A DNA stretch of 64,000 nt from Hippophae tibetana (GCA_037013495.1 CM072812.1:60668938-60732937); one strand, 5' to 3'; shown: positions 1-12,200, counted from the stretch's first letter. Numbers and translations are program-made. The notes: generated by a model not told the origin, from the sequence alone.

Positions 1-551
1 GTTAAAATGATTACTAAAGAATCCTATAAAAAAGAACCGAAAAGAACACAATATGTTGAGAACAAAATTTATGACATCAGTAAGTTTGTAAAAAATGGAG
101 TTTGGGTTCCCAAATGTTGAGAACAGAACTAATGCTTTGTTGCATTTTTAGAAATCGAAACGACCTTCCTTATGATTTATTATAATAGCCGTGTCGATGC
201 ACGATTTAAAAATTTTAATAGTTTAACGTTGCAACCCCAATTAATAACTTCTTTATTTTTTAAACTGTGACATGCTGCAACAATCTTATTTTTTTGGAAA
301 TAAAAGATAGATTAACACACATAAAAAAAAGAACAAAAAAAAGATACGAAGAATTTAAAGAAAAATAAAATAGGAAATCCAAAAATTAAAACAACGACAA
401 CAAAATGGATAGAAAACGCAGGCGATGAAGGATTAATTTTCTTTCTTTTTATTCTGAATTTTCATTCCATAACGAAATAAACAATTAAATAATTAATGTT
501 TTAAATCTAAAATTAAAAAATGGAAAAATGAAGACATATAACCTTTTTTTT
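1..551. repeat. Partial L-type monomer at window start
   Basis: This is the 3' part of a long-type monomer, entered just before the ATGTTGAGA motif. The L-specific 12 bp lies at 226-237. The tail (from about 420) carries GCAGGCGATG and CATTCCATAACG, which are typical of A-type short units. The monomer is therefore an L/A hybrid, implying an exchange between about 260 and 420. Confidence 0.9.
226..237. other. 12-bp L-subfamily diagnostic segment
   Basis: ACGTTGCAACCC is present in L monomers and absent from S monomers, where GTTTA joins directly to CAATTAAT. It contains the 8-bp palindrome GTTGCAAC (228-235). No microhomology flanks it, so the direction of change (gain in L or loss in S) is open. 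Its presence accounts for the 633 versus 645 bp length classes. Confidence 0.9.
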
Positions 552-588
552 GCCACCAAGGCTCTCATTCTAAATTATATGTAACCTT

Positions 589-603
589 TAGGTGAACAAC
601 CTA
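589..603. other. Short inverted repeat TAGGT-N5-ACCTA, one per monomer
   Basis: TAGGTGAACAACCTA forms a 5-bp stem with a 5-nt loop. In many L units of the left domain the left arm reads TAGGG, which breaks one pair. In units near 48.9, 51.5, 53.4, 54.7 and 57.2 kb the region reads TTTCGGTGGATAACC, and in D-type units TTATGTGAACAACC. The symmetry is therefore polymorphic. Its function is unknown. Confidence 0.6.
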
Positions 604-746
604 GAAACTCAACGAAATATTAACGATTGAATTGCAAAGAACGTGGTTAAGATGATTAATAAAGAATCCTATAGAAAAAGAACCGAAAAGAACACAATAT
701 GTTGAGACCAAAATTTATGACATGAGTAAGTTTGTAAACAATGCAG

Positions 747-760
747 TTTGGGTTCCCAAA
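747..760. other. Inverted repeat TTTGGGTTCCCAAA, one per monomer
   Basis: A 6-bp inverted repeat around a TT centre, present in nearly all 100 monomers. Many units between about 47.7 and 56.8 kb read TTGGGGTTCCCAAA, and one unit near 30.0 kb reads TTCCAAAA. It is immediately followed by the second copy of ATGTTGAGA. It is a plausible site for a dimeric DNA-binding protein, but nothing in the window shows binding. Confidence 0.6.
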
Positions 761-820
761 TGTTGAGAACAGAACTAATGCTTTGTTGCATTTTTAGAAA
801 TCGAAAAGACCTTCCATATG

Positions 821-855
821 ATTTATTATAATAGCCGTGTCGATGCACGATTTAA
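821..855. other. Nearly invariant AT-rich/CpG box of the monomer
   Basis: This stretch contains ATAATAGCCGTGTCGATG followed by CACGATTTA. It includes the small inverted repeat CGTG (836-839) / CACG (846-849) and three CpGs. On reading all monomers I saw only about a dozen altered copies, for example GTTGATG at about 2119, 16112, 23103, 25637 and 30717, and single changes near 21840, 30077, 39610, 45960, 55550 and 58746. The neighbouring A-rich half varies far more. This is the best candidate for a conserved protein-binding element. Confidence 0.6.
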
Positions 856-954
856 AAATTTAACAGTTTACAATTAATAACTTCTTTATTTTTTAAACTG
901 TGATATGCTGCAACAATCTTATTTTTTTGAAAATAAAAGATAGATTAACACACA

Positions 955-1065
955 TAAAAAAAAGAACAAAAAAAAGATACGAAGAATTTAAAGAAAAATA
1001 AAATAGGAAATCCAAAAATTAAAACAACGACAAAAAAATGGATAGAAAACGCAAGCGATGAAGGA
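955..1065. other. A-rich, T-poor tract of the monomer
   Basis: About 110 bp dominated by A on the + strand, with two A8 runs separated by GAAC and then many A3-A7 runs, followed directly by a T-rich stretch. Centres of the A-runs in the equivalent tract at 6685-6778 fall roughly every 6 to 12 bp, with one larger gap. This suggests intrinsic curvature. The tract is the main site of length change, through homopolymer slippage and a recurrent 12-bp deletion between the two A8 runs. Confidence 0.75.
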
Positions 1066-1184
1066 TTAATTTTCTTTCTTTTTATTCTGAATTTTCAATC
1101 AAGAATGAAAAAAGCAATTAAATAATTATTGTTTTAAATCTAAAATTCAAAAATGGAAAAATGAAGACGTATAACCTTTTTTTT

Positions 1185-1829
1185 GCCACCAAGGCTCTCA
1201 TTCTAAATTATATGTAACCTTTAGGTGAACAACCTAGAAACTCAACGAAATATTAACGATTGAATTGCAAAGAACGTGGTTAAGATGATTAATAAAGAAT
1301 CCTATAAAAAAGAACCGAAAAGAACACAATATGTTGAGACCAAAATTTATGACATCAGTAAGTTTGTAAAAAATGGAGTTTGGGTTCCCAAATGTTGAGA
1401 ACAGAACTAATGCTTTGTTGCATTTTTAGAAATCGAAACGACCTTCCTTATGATTTATTATAATAGCCGTGTCGATGCACGATTTAAAAATTTTAATAGT
1501 TTAACGTTGCAACCCCAATTAATAACTTCTTTATTTTTTAAACTGTGACATGCTGCAACAATCTTATTTTTTTGGATATAAAAGAGAGATTAACACACAT
1601 AAAAAAAAGAACAAAAAAAAGATACGAAGAATTTAAAGAAAACTAAAAAAGGAAATCCAAAAATTAAAACAACGACAACAAAATGGATAGAAAACGCAAG
1701 GGATGAAGGATTAAATTTCTTTCTTTTTATTCTGAATTTTCATTCCATAACGAAAAAAACAATTAAATAATTATTGTATTAAATCTAAAATTCAAAAATG
1801 GAAAAATGAAGACATATAACCTTTTTTTT
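1185..1829. repeat. L-type reference monomer (645 bp)
   Basis: First complete long monomer. Against the S unit it has the extra ACGTTGCAACCC plus AATTTTAATAG in place of AATTTAACAG, CGAAACGACC in place of CGAAAAGACC, CATCAGTAAG in place of CATGAGTAAG, TTTTTGGAAAT or a close variant, GCAAGGGATG and TTAAATTTC. These changes travel together across the window, so L is a true subfamily and not just an indel allele. In the left 45 kb, L units usually read CCTATAAAAAAG (1 bp shorter), which gives a net +12. Confidence 0.92.
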
Positions 1830-2119
1830 GCCACCAAGGCTCTCATTCTAAATTATATGTAACCTTTAGGGGAACAACCTAGAAACTCAACGAAATATTA
1901 ACGATTGAATTGCAAATAACGTGGTTAAGATGATTAATAAAGAATCCTATAGAAAAAGAACCGAAAGGAACACAATATGTTGAGACCAAAATTTATGACA
2001 TGAGTAAGTTTGTAAACAATGGAGTTTGGGTTCCCAAATGTTGAGAACAGAACTAATGCTTTGTTGCATTTTTAGAAATCGAAAAGACCTTCCATATGAT
2101 TTATTATAATAGCCGTGTT

Positions 2120-5100
2120 GATGCACGATTTAAAAATTTAACAGTTTACAATTAATAACTTCTTTATTTTTTAAACTGTGACATGCTGCAACAATCTTAT
2201 TTTTTTGAAAATAAAAGATAGATTAACACACATAAAAAAAAGAACAAAAAAAAGATACGAAGAATTTAAAGAAAAATAAAATAGGAAATCCAAAAATTAA
2301 AACAACGACAAAAAATGGATAGAAAACGCAAGCGATGAAGGATTAATTTTCTTTCTTTTTATTCTGAATTTTCAATCAAGAATGAAAAAAACAATTAAAT
2401 AATTATTGTTTTAAATCTAAAATTCAAAAATGGAAAAATGAAGACATATAACCTTTTTTTTGCCACCAAGGCTCTCATTCTAAATTATATGTAACCTTTA
2501 GGTGAACAACCTAGAAACTCAACGAAATATTAACGATTGAATTACAAAGAACGTGGTTAAGATGATTAATAAAGAATCCTATAAAAAAGAACCGAAAAGA
2601 ACACAATATGTTGAGACCAAAATTTATGACATCAGTAAGTTTGTAAAAAATGGAGTTTGGGTTCCCAAATGTTGAGAACAGAACTAATGCTTTGTTGCAT
2701 TTTTAGAAATCGAAACGACCTTCCTTATGATTTATTATAATAGCCGTGTCGATGCACGATTTAAAAATTTTAATAGTTTAACGTTGCAACCCCAATTAAT
2801 AACTTCTTTATTTTTTAAACTGTGACATGCTGCAACAATCTTATTTTTTTGGAAATAAAAGAGAGATTAACACACATAAAAAAAAGAACAAAAAAAAGAT
2901 ACGAAGAATTTAAAGAAAACTAAAAAAGGAAATCCAAAAATTAAAACAACGACAACAAAATGGATAGAAAACGCAAGGGATGAAGGATTAAATTTCTTTC
3001 TTTTTATTCTGAATTTTCATTCCATAACGAAAAAAACAATTAAATAATTATTGTTTTAAATCTAAAATTCAAAAATGGAAAAATGAAGACATACAACCTT
3101 TTTTTTGCCACCAAGGCTCTCATTCTAAATTATATGTAACCTTTAGGGGAACAACCTAGAAACTCAACGAAATATTAACGATTGAATTGCAAAGAACGTG
3201 GTTAAGATGATTAATAAAGAATCCTATAGAAAAAGAACCGAAAAGAACACAATATGTTGAGACCCAAATTTATGACATGAGTAAGTTTGTAAACAATGGA
3301 GTTTGGGTTCCCAAATGTTGAGAACAGAACTAATGCTTTGTTGCATTTTTAGAAATCGAAAAGACCTTCCATATGATTTATTATAATAGCCGTGTCGATG
3401 CACGATTTAAAAATTTAACAGTTTACAATTAATAACTTCTTTATTTTTTAAACTGTGATATGCTGCAACAATCTTATTTTTTTGAAAATAAAAGATAGAT
3501 TAACACACATAAAAAAAAGAACAAAAAAAAGATACGAAGAATTTAAAGAAAAATAAAATAGGAAATCCAAAAATTAAAACAACGACAACAAAATGGATAG
3601 AAAACGCAGGCGATGAAGGATTAATTTTCTTTCTTTTTATTCTGAATTTTCATTCCATAACGAAATAAACAATTAAATAATTAATGTTTTAAATCTAAAA
3701 TTAAAAAATGGAAAAATGAAGACATATAACCTTTTTTTTGCCACCAAGGCTCTCATTCTAAATTATATGTAACCTTTACGTGAACAACCTAGTAACTCAA
3801 CGAAATATTAACGATTGAATTGCAAAGAACGTGGTTAAGATGATTAATAAAGAATCCTATCGAAAAAGAACCGAAAAGAACACAATATTTTGAGACCAAT
3901 ATTTATGACATGAGTAAGTTTGTAAACAATGGAGTTTGGGTTCCCAAATGTTGAGAACAGAACTAATGCTTTGTTGCATTTTTAGAAATCGAAAAGACCT
4001 TCCATATGATTTATTATAATAGCCGTGTCGATGCACGATTTAAAAATTTAACAGTTTACAATTAATAACTTCTTTATTTTTTAAACTGTGACATGCTGCA
4101 ACAATCTTATTTTTTTGAAAATAAAAGATAGATTAACACACATAAAAAAAAGAACAAAAAAAAGATACGAAGAATTTAAAGAAAAATAAAATAGGAAATC
4201 CAAAAATTAAAACAACGACAAAAAATGGATAGAAAACGCAAGCGATGAAGGATTAATTTTCTTTCTTTTTATTCTGAATTTTCAATCAAGAATGAAAAAA
4301 ACAATTAAATAATTATTGTTTTAAATCTAAAATTCAAAAATGGAAAAATGAAGACATATAACCTTTTTTTTGCCACCAAGGCTCTCATTCTAAATTATAT
4401 GTAACCTTTAGGTGAACAACCTAGAAACTCAACGAAATATTAACGATTGAATTACAAAGAACGTGGTTAAGATGATTAATAAAGAATCCTATAAAAAAGA
4501 ACCGAAAAGAACACAATATGTTGAGACCAAAATTTATGACATCAGTAAGTTTGTAAAAAATGGAGTTTGGGTTCCCAAATGTTGAGAACAGAACTAATGC
4601 TTTGTTGCATTTTTAGAAATCGAAACGACCTTCCTTATGATTTATTATAATAGCCGTGTCGATGCACGATTTAAAAATTTTAATAGTTTAACGTTGCAAC
4701 CCCAATTAATAACTTCTTTATTTTTTAAACTGTGACATGCTGCAACAATCTTATTTTTTTGGAAATAAAAGAGAGATTAACACACATAAAAAAAAGAACA
4801 AAAAAAAGATACGAAGAATTTAAAGAAAACTAAAAAAGGAAATCCAAAAATTAAAACAACGACAACAAAATGGATAGAAAACGCAAGGGATGAAGGATTA
4901 AATTTCTTTCTTTTTATTCTGAATTTTCATTCCATAACGAAAAAAACAATTAAATAATTATTGTTTTAAATCTAAAATTCAAAAATGGAAAAATGAAGAC
5001 ATACAACCTTTTTTTTGCCACCAAGGCTCTCATTCTAAATTATATGTAACCTTTAGGGGAACAACCTAGAAACTCAACGAAATATTAACGATTGAATTGC

Positions 5101-6133
5101 AAAGAACGTGGTTAAGATGATTAATAAAGAATCCTATAGAAAAAGAACCGAAAAGAACACAATATGTTGAGACCCAAATTTATGACATGAGTAAGTTTGT
5201 AAACAATGGAGTTTGGGTTCCCAAATGTTGAGAACAGAACTAATGCTTTGTTGCATTTTTAGAAATCGAAAAGACCTTCCATATGATTTATTATAATAGC
5301 CGTGTCGATGCACGATTTAAAAATTTAACAGTTTACAATTAATAACTTCTTTATTTTTTAAACTGTGATATGCTGCAACAATCTTATTTTTTTGAAAATA
5401 AAAGATAGATTAACACACATAAAAAAAAGAACAAAAAAAAGATACGAAGAATTTAAAGAAAAATAAAATAGGAAATCCAAAAATTAAAACAACGACAACA
5501 AAATGGATAGAAAACGCAGGCGATGAAGGATTAATTTTCTTTCTTTTTATTCTGAATTTTCATTCCATAACGAAATAAACAATTAAATAATTAATGTTTT
5601 AAATCTAAAATTAAAAAATGGAAAAATGAAGACATATAACCTTTTTTTTGCCACCAAGGCTCTCATTCTAAATTATATGTAACCTTTACGTGAACAACCT
5701 AGTAACTCAACGAAATATTAACGATTGAATTGCAAAGAACGTGGTTAAGATGATTAATAAAGAATCCTATCGAAAAAGAACCGAAAAGAACACAATATTT
5801 TGAGACCAATATTTATGACATGAGTAAGTTTGTAAACAATGGAGTTTGGGTTCCCAAATGTTGAGAACAGAACTAATGCTTTGTTGCATTTTTAGAAATC
5901 GAAAAGACCTTCCATATGATTTATTATAATAGCCGTGTCGATGCACGATTTAAAAATTTAACAGTTTACAATTAATAACTTCTTTATTTTTTAAACTGTG
6001 ACATGCTGCAACAATCTTATTTTTTTGAAAATAAAAGATAGATTAACACACATAAAAAAAAGAACAAAAAAAAGATACGAAGAATTTAAAGAAAAATAAA
6101 ATAGGAAATCCAAAAATTAAAACAACGACAAAA
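2120..6133. repeat. Trimer HOR (L-A-B), 1910-bp period, two copies
   Basis: Monomer starts are 2462 (L), 3107 (A), 3740 (B), 4372 (L), 5017 (A) and 5650 (B-like). Sequence at offset 1910 agrees from just after the GTTGATG variant at 2119 (GTCGATG at 4029) to about 6133, where the last unit changes to AAAAAGCAAGCG and TCAGGAATG. Shared private features of both copies include ATTACAAAG, GAGAGATTAAC, ACATACAACC, GACCCAAAT and CAATATTTTGAG. I noticed no internal differences, so the duplication is young. Confidence 0.88.
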
Positions 6134-6280
6134 AAATGGATAGAAAAAGCAAGCGATGAAGGATTAAATTTCTTTCTTTTTATTCTGAATTTTCAATCAG
6201 GAATGAAAAAAACAATTAAATAATTAATGTTTTAAATCTAAAATTCAAAAATGGAAAAATGAAGACATAACCTTTTTTTT
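5650..6280. repeat. S-type monomer with TCAGGAATG tail (631 bp)
   Basis: The head is shared with the trimer B unit (CTAGTAACTC, CCTATCG, CAATATTTTGAG). The tail has AAAAAGCAAGCG and TCAGGAATG, and a 2-bp loss gives GAAGACATAACC. Equivalent S units with this tail recur at 27261, 28527, 37420 and 38686, linking this place to the 26-39 kb region. Confidence 0.85.
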
Positions 6281-9200
6281 GCCACCAAGGCTCTCATTCT
6301 AAATTATATGTAACCTTTAGGTGAACAACCTAGAAACTCAACGAAATATTAACGATTGAATTGCAAAGAACGTGGTTAAGATGATTAATAAAGAATCCTA
6401 TAGAAAAAGAACCGAAAAGAACACAATATGTTGAGACCAAAATTTCTGACATGAGTAAGTTTGTAAACAATGCAGTTTGGGTTCCCAAATGTTGAGAACA
6501 GAACTAATGCTTTGTTGCATTTTTAGAAATCGAAAAGACCTTCCATATGATTTATTATAATAGCCGTGTCGATGCACGATTTAAAAATTTAACAGTTTAC
6601 AATTAATAACTTCTTTATTTTTTAAACTGTGATATGCTGCAAGAATCTTATTTTTTTGAAAATAAAAGATAGATTAACACACATAAAAAAAAGAACAAAA
6701 AAAAGATACGAAGAATTTAAAGAAAAATAAAATAGGAAATCCAAAAATTAAAACAACGACAAAAAAATGGATAGAAAACGCAAGCGATGAAGGATTAATT
6801 TTCTTTCTTTTTATTCTGAATTTTCAATCAAGAATGAAAAAAACAATTAAATAATTATTGTTTTAAATCTAAAATTCAAAAATGGAAAAATGAAGACATA
6901 TAACCTTTTTTTTGCCACCAAGGCTCTCATTCTAAATTATATGTAACCTTTAGGTGAACAACCTAGAAACTCAACGAAATATTAACTATTGAATTGCAAA
7001 GAACGTGGTTAAGATGATTAATAAAGAATCCTATAAAAAAGAACCGAAAAGAACACAATATGTTGAGACCAAAATTTATGACATCAGTAAGTTTGTAAAA
7101 AATGGAGTTTGGGTTCCCAAATGTTGAGAACTGAACTAATGCTTTGTTGCATTTTTAGAAATCGAAACGACCTTCCTTATGATTTATTATAATAGCCGTG
7201 TCGATGCACGATTTAAAAATTTTAATAGTTTAACGTTGCAACCCCAATTAATAACTTCTTTATTTTTTAAACTGTGACATGCTGCAACAATCTTAATTTT
7301 TTGGAAATAAAAGATAGATTAACACACATAAAAAAAAGAACAAAAAAAAGATACGAAGAATTTAAAGAAAACTAAAATAGGAAATCCAAAAATTAAAACA
7401 ACGACAACAAAATGGATAGAAAACGCAAGGGATGAAGGATTAAATTTCTTTCTTTTTACTCTGAATTTTCATTCCATAACGAAAAATACAATTAAATAAT
7501 TATTGTTTTAAATCTAAAATTCAAAAATGGAAAAATGAAGACATATAACCTTTTTTTTGCCACCAAGGCTCTCATTCTAAATTATATGTAACCTTTAGGG
7601 GAACAACCTAGAAACTCAACGAAATATTAACGATTGAATTGCAAAGAACGTGGTTAAGATGATTAATAAAGAATCCTATAGAAAAAGAACCGAAAAGAAC
7701 ACAATATGTTGAGACCCAAATTTATGACATGAGTAAGTTTGTAAACAATGGAGTTTGGGTTCCCAAATGTTGAGAACAGAACTAATGCTTTGTTGCATTT
7801 TTAGAAATCGAAAAGACCTTCCATATGATTTATTATAATAGCCGTGTCGATGCACGATTTAAAAATTTAACAGTTTACAATTAATAACTTCTTTATTTTT
7901 TAAACTGTGATATGCTGCAACAATCTTATTTTTTTGAAAATAAAAGATAGATTAACACATATAAAAAAAAGAACAAAAAAAAGATACGAAGAATTTAAAG
8001 AAAAATAAAATAGGAAATCCAAAAATTAAAACAACGACAACAAAATGGATAGAAAACGCAGGCGATGAAGGATTAATTTTCTTTCTTTTTATTCTGAATT
8101 TTCATTCCATAACGAAATAAACAATTAAATAATTAATGTTTTAAATCTAAAATTAAAAAATGGAAAAATGAAGACATATAACCTTTTTTTTGCCACCAAG
8201 GCTCTCATTCTAAATTATATGTAACCTTTAGGTGAACAACCTAGAAACTCAACGAAATATTAACGATTGAATTGCAAAGAACGTGGTTAAGATGATTAAT
8301 AAAGAATCCTATAGAAAAAGAACCGAAAAGAACACAATATGTTGAGACCAAAATTTATGACATGAGTAAGTTTGTAAACAATGGAGTTTGGGTTCCCAAA
8401 TGTTGAGAACAGAACTAATGCTTTGTTGCATTTTTAGAAATCGAAAAGACCTTCCATATGATTTATTATAATAGCCGTGTCGATGCACGATTTAAAAATT
8501 TAACAGTTTACAATTAATAAGTTCTTTATTTTTTAAACTGTGATATGCTGCAACAATCTTATTTTTTTGAAAATAAAAGATAGATTAACACACATAAAAA
8601 AAAGAACAAAAAAAAGATACGAAGAATTTAAAGAAAAATAAAATAGGAAATCCAAAAATTAAAACAACGACAACAAAATGGATAGAAAACGCAGGCGATG
8701 AAGGATTAATTTTCTTTCTTTTTATTCTGAATTTTCATTCCATAACGAAATAAACAATTAAATAATTAATGTTTTAAATCTAAAATTAAAAAATGGAAAA
8801 ATGAAGACATATAACCTTTTTTTTGCCACCAAGGCTCTCATTCTAAATTATATGTAACCTTTAGGTGAACAACCTAGAAACTCAACGAAATATTAACGAT
8901 TGAATTGCAAAGAACGTGGTTAAGATGATTAATAAAGAATCCTATAGAAAAAGAACCGAAAAGAACACAATATGTTGAGACCAAAATTTCTGACATGAGT
9001 AAGTTTGTAAACAATGCAGTTTGGGTTCCCAAATGTTGAGAACAGAACTAATGCTTTGTTGCATTTTTAGAAATCGAAAAGACCTTCCATATGATTTATT
9101 ATAATAGCCGTGTCGATGCACGATTTAAAAATTTAACAGTTTACAATTAATAACTTCTTTATTTTTTAAACTGTGATATGCTGCAAGAATCTTATTTTTT

Positions 9201-12200
9201 TGAAAATAAAAGATAGATTAACACACATAAAAAAAAGAACAAAAAAAAGATACGAAGAATTTAAAGAAAAATAAAATAGGAAATCCAAAAATTAAAACAA
9301 CGACAAAAAAATGGATAGAAAACGCAAGCGATGAAGGATTAATTTTCTTTCTTTTTATTCTGAATTTTCAATCAAGAATGAAAAAAACAATTAAATAATT
9401 ATTGTTTTAAATCTAAAATTCAAAAATGGAAAAATGAAGACATATAACCTTTTTTTTGCCACCAAGGCTCTCATTCTAAATTATATGTAACCTTTAGGTG
9501 AACAACCTAGAAACTCAACGAAATATTAACTATTGAATTGCAAAGAACGTGGTTAAGATGATTAATAAAGAATCCTATAAAAAAGAACCGAAAAGAACAC
9601 AATATGTTGAGACCAAAATTTATGACATCAGTAAGTTTGTAAAAAATGGAGTTTGGGTTCCCAAATGTTGAGAACTGAACTAATGCTTTGTTGCATTTTT
9701 AGAAATCGAAACGACCTTCCTTATGATTTATTATAATAGCCGTGTCGATGCACGATTTAAAAATTTTAATAGTTTAACGTTGCAACCCCAATTAATAACT
9801 TCTTTATTTTTTAAACTGTGACATGCTGCAACAATCTTAATTTTTTGGAAATAAAAGATAGATTAACACACATAAAAAAAAGAACAAAAAAAAGATACGA
9901 AGAATTTAAAGAAAACTAAAATAGGAAATCCAAAAATTAAAACAACGACAACAAAATGGATAGAAAACGCAAGGGATGAAGGATTAAATTTCTTTCTTTT
10001 TACTCTGAATTTTCATTCCATAACGAAAAATACAATTAAATAATTATTGTTTTAAATCTAAAATTCAAAAATGGAAAAATGAAGACATATAACCTTTTTT
10101 TTGCCACCAAGGCTCTCATTCTAAATTATATGTAACCTTTAGGGGAACAACCTAGAAACTCAACGAAATATTAACGATTGAATTGCAAAGAACGTGGTTA
10201 AGATGATTAATAAAGAATCCTATAGAAAAAGAACCGAAAAGAACACAATATGTTGAGACCCAAATTTATGACATGAGTAAGTTTGTAAACAATGGAGTTT
10301 GGGTTCCCAAATGTTGAGAACAGAACTAATGCTTTGTTGCATTTTTAGAAATCGAAAAGACCTTCCATATGATTTATTATAATAGCCGTGTCGATGCACG
10401 ATTTAAAAATTTAACAGTTTACAATTAATAACTTCTTTATTTTTTAAACTGTGATATGCTGCAACAATCTTATTTTTTTGAAAATAAAAGATAGATTAAC
10501 ACATATAAAAAAAAGAACAAAAAAAAGATACGAAGAATTTAAAGAAAAATAAAATAGGAAATCCAAAAATTAAAACAACGACAACAAAATGGATAGAAAA
10601 CGCAGGCGATGAAGGATTAATTTTCTTTCTTTTTATTCTGAATTTTCATTCCATAACGAAATAAACAATTAAATAATTAATGTTTTAAATCTAAAATTAA
10701 AAAATGGAAAAATGAAGACATATAACCTTTTTTTTGCCACCAAGGCTCTCATTCTAAATTATATGTAACCTTTAGGTGAACAACCTAGAAACTCAACGAA
10801 ATATTAACGATTGAATTGCAAAGAACGTGGTTAAGATGATTAATAAAGAATCCTATAGAAAAAGAACCGAAAAGAACACAATATGTTGAGACCAAAATTT
10901 ATGACATGAGTAAGTTTGTAAACAATGGAGTTTGGGTTCCCAAATGTTGAGAACAGAACTAATGCTTTGTTGCATTTTTAGAAATCGAAAAGACCTTCCA
11001 TATGATTTATTATAATAGCCGTGTCGATGCACGATTTAAAAATTTAACAGTTTACAATTAATAAGTTCTTTATTTTTTAAACTGTGATATGCTGCAACAA
11101 TCTTATTTTTTTGAAAATAAAAGATAGATTAACACACATAAAAAAAAGAACAAAAAAAAGATACGAAGAATTTAAAGAAAAATAAAATAGGAAATCCAAA
11201 AATTAAAACAACGACAACAAAATGGATAGAAAACGCAGGCGATGAAGGATTAATTTTCTTTCTTTTTATTCTGAATTTTCATTCCATAACGAAATAAACA
11301 ATTAAATAATTAATGTTTTAAATCTAAAATTAAAAAATGGAAAAATGAAGACATATAACCTTTTTTTTGCCACCAAGGCTCTCATTCTAAATTATATGTA
11401 ACCTTTAGGTGAACAACCTAGAAACTCAACGAAATATTAACGATTGAATTGCAAAGAACGTGGTTAAGATGATTAATAAAGAATCCTATAGAAAAAGAAC
11501 CGAAAAGAACACAATATGTTGAGACCAAAATTTCTGACATGAGTAAGTTTGTAAACAATGCAGTTTGGGTTCCCAAATGTTGAGAACAGAACTAATGCTT
11601 TGTTGCATTTTTAGAAATCGAAAAGACCTTCCATATGATTTATTATAATAGCCGTGTCGATGCACGATTTAAAAATTTAACAGTTTACAATTAATAACTT
11701 CTTTATTTTTTAAACTGTGATATGCTGCAAGAATCTTATTTTTTTGAAAATAAAAGATAGATTAACACACATAAAAAAAAGAACAAAAAAAAGATACGAA
11801 GAATTTAAAGAAAAATAAAATAGGAAATCCAAAAATTAAAACAACGACAAAAAAATGGATAGAAAACGCAAGCGATGAAGGATTAATTTTCTTTCTTTTT
11901 ATTCTGAATTTTCAATCAAGAATGAAAAAAACAATTAAATAATTATTGTTTTAAATCTAAAATTCAAAAATGGAAAAATGAAGACATATAACCTTTTTTT
12001 TGCCACCAAGGCTCTCATTCTAAATTATATGTAACCTTTAGGTGAACAACCTAGAAACTCAACGAAATATTAACTATTGAATTGCAAAGAACGTGGTTAA
12101 GATGATTAATAAAGAATCCTATAAAAAAGAACCGAAAAGAACACAATATGTTGAGACCAAAATTTATGACATCAGTAAGTTTGTAAAAAATGGAGTTTGG

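Larger units (their letters stand above)
552..1184. repeat. First complete monomer, S type (B), reference anatomy
   Basis: Reference short monomer of 633 bp. In order: landmark GCCACCAAGG at 552; short inverted repeat 589-603; direct repeat ATGTTGAGA at 699-707 and again at 760-768 (61 bp apart); inverted repeat TTTGGGTTCCCAAA at 747-760; a nearly invariant box 821-855; the S junction AACAGTTTACAATTAAT; ATGCTGCAACAATC at about 906; an A-rich, T-poor tract 955-1065; a T-rich stretch from 1066 to about 1100; and a T8 run just before the next landmark. The tail CAATCAAGAATG marks it as B type. Confidence 0.92.
552..2461. repeat. Three monomers, order B-L-B
   Basis: Monomer starts are 552 (B), 1185 (L) and 1830 (B). 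The third has ACAAAAAATGG, one A shorter than other B units, a private deletion shared only with the B unit of 3740-4371. It has GTTGATG at about 2119 in the otherwise constant box. These units flank the trimer HOR to the right. Confidence 0.85.

Noticed and set aside
101..114. Telomere-like motif TTTGGG
   Set aside because: It occurs once per monomer, is not tandem, and is part of an inverted repeat.
595..625. CENP-B box on the - strand (TTTCGTTGAGTTTC)
   Set aside because: The TTCGTTG half agrees with the 5' part of the box, but the conserved A and the CGGG half are missing.
747..762. RNA polymerase III B box or tRNA-derived origin (GGTTCCCAAAT)
   Set aside because: The B box consensus is GGTTCGANNCC. 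Only GGTTC agrees, and no A box stands at a suitable distance.
834..850. Helitron-like 3' hairpin (CCGTG...CACG)
   Set aside because: The stem is only 4 bp (CGTG/CACG), and no CTRR end follows at about 10-12 bp. A Helitron source for the monomer is not supported.
940..1110. Retroelement poly(A) tail or LTR
   Set aside because: The A-rich tract is internal to a tandem unit, is interrupted by fixed non-A bases, and has no flanking target duplications, primer site or polypurine tract.
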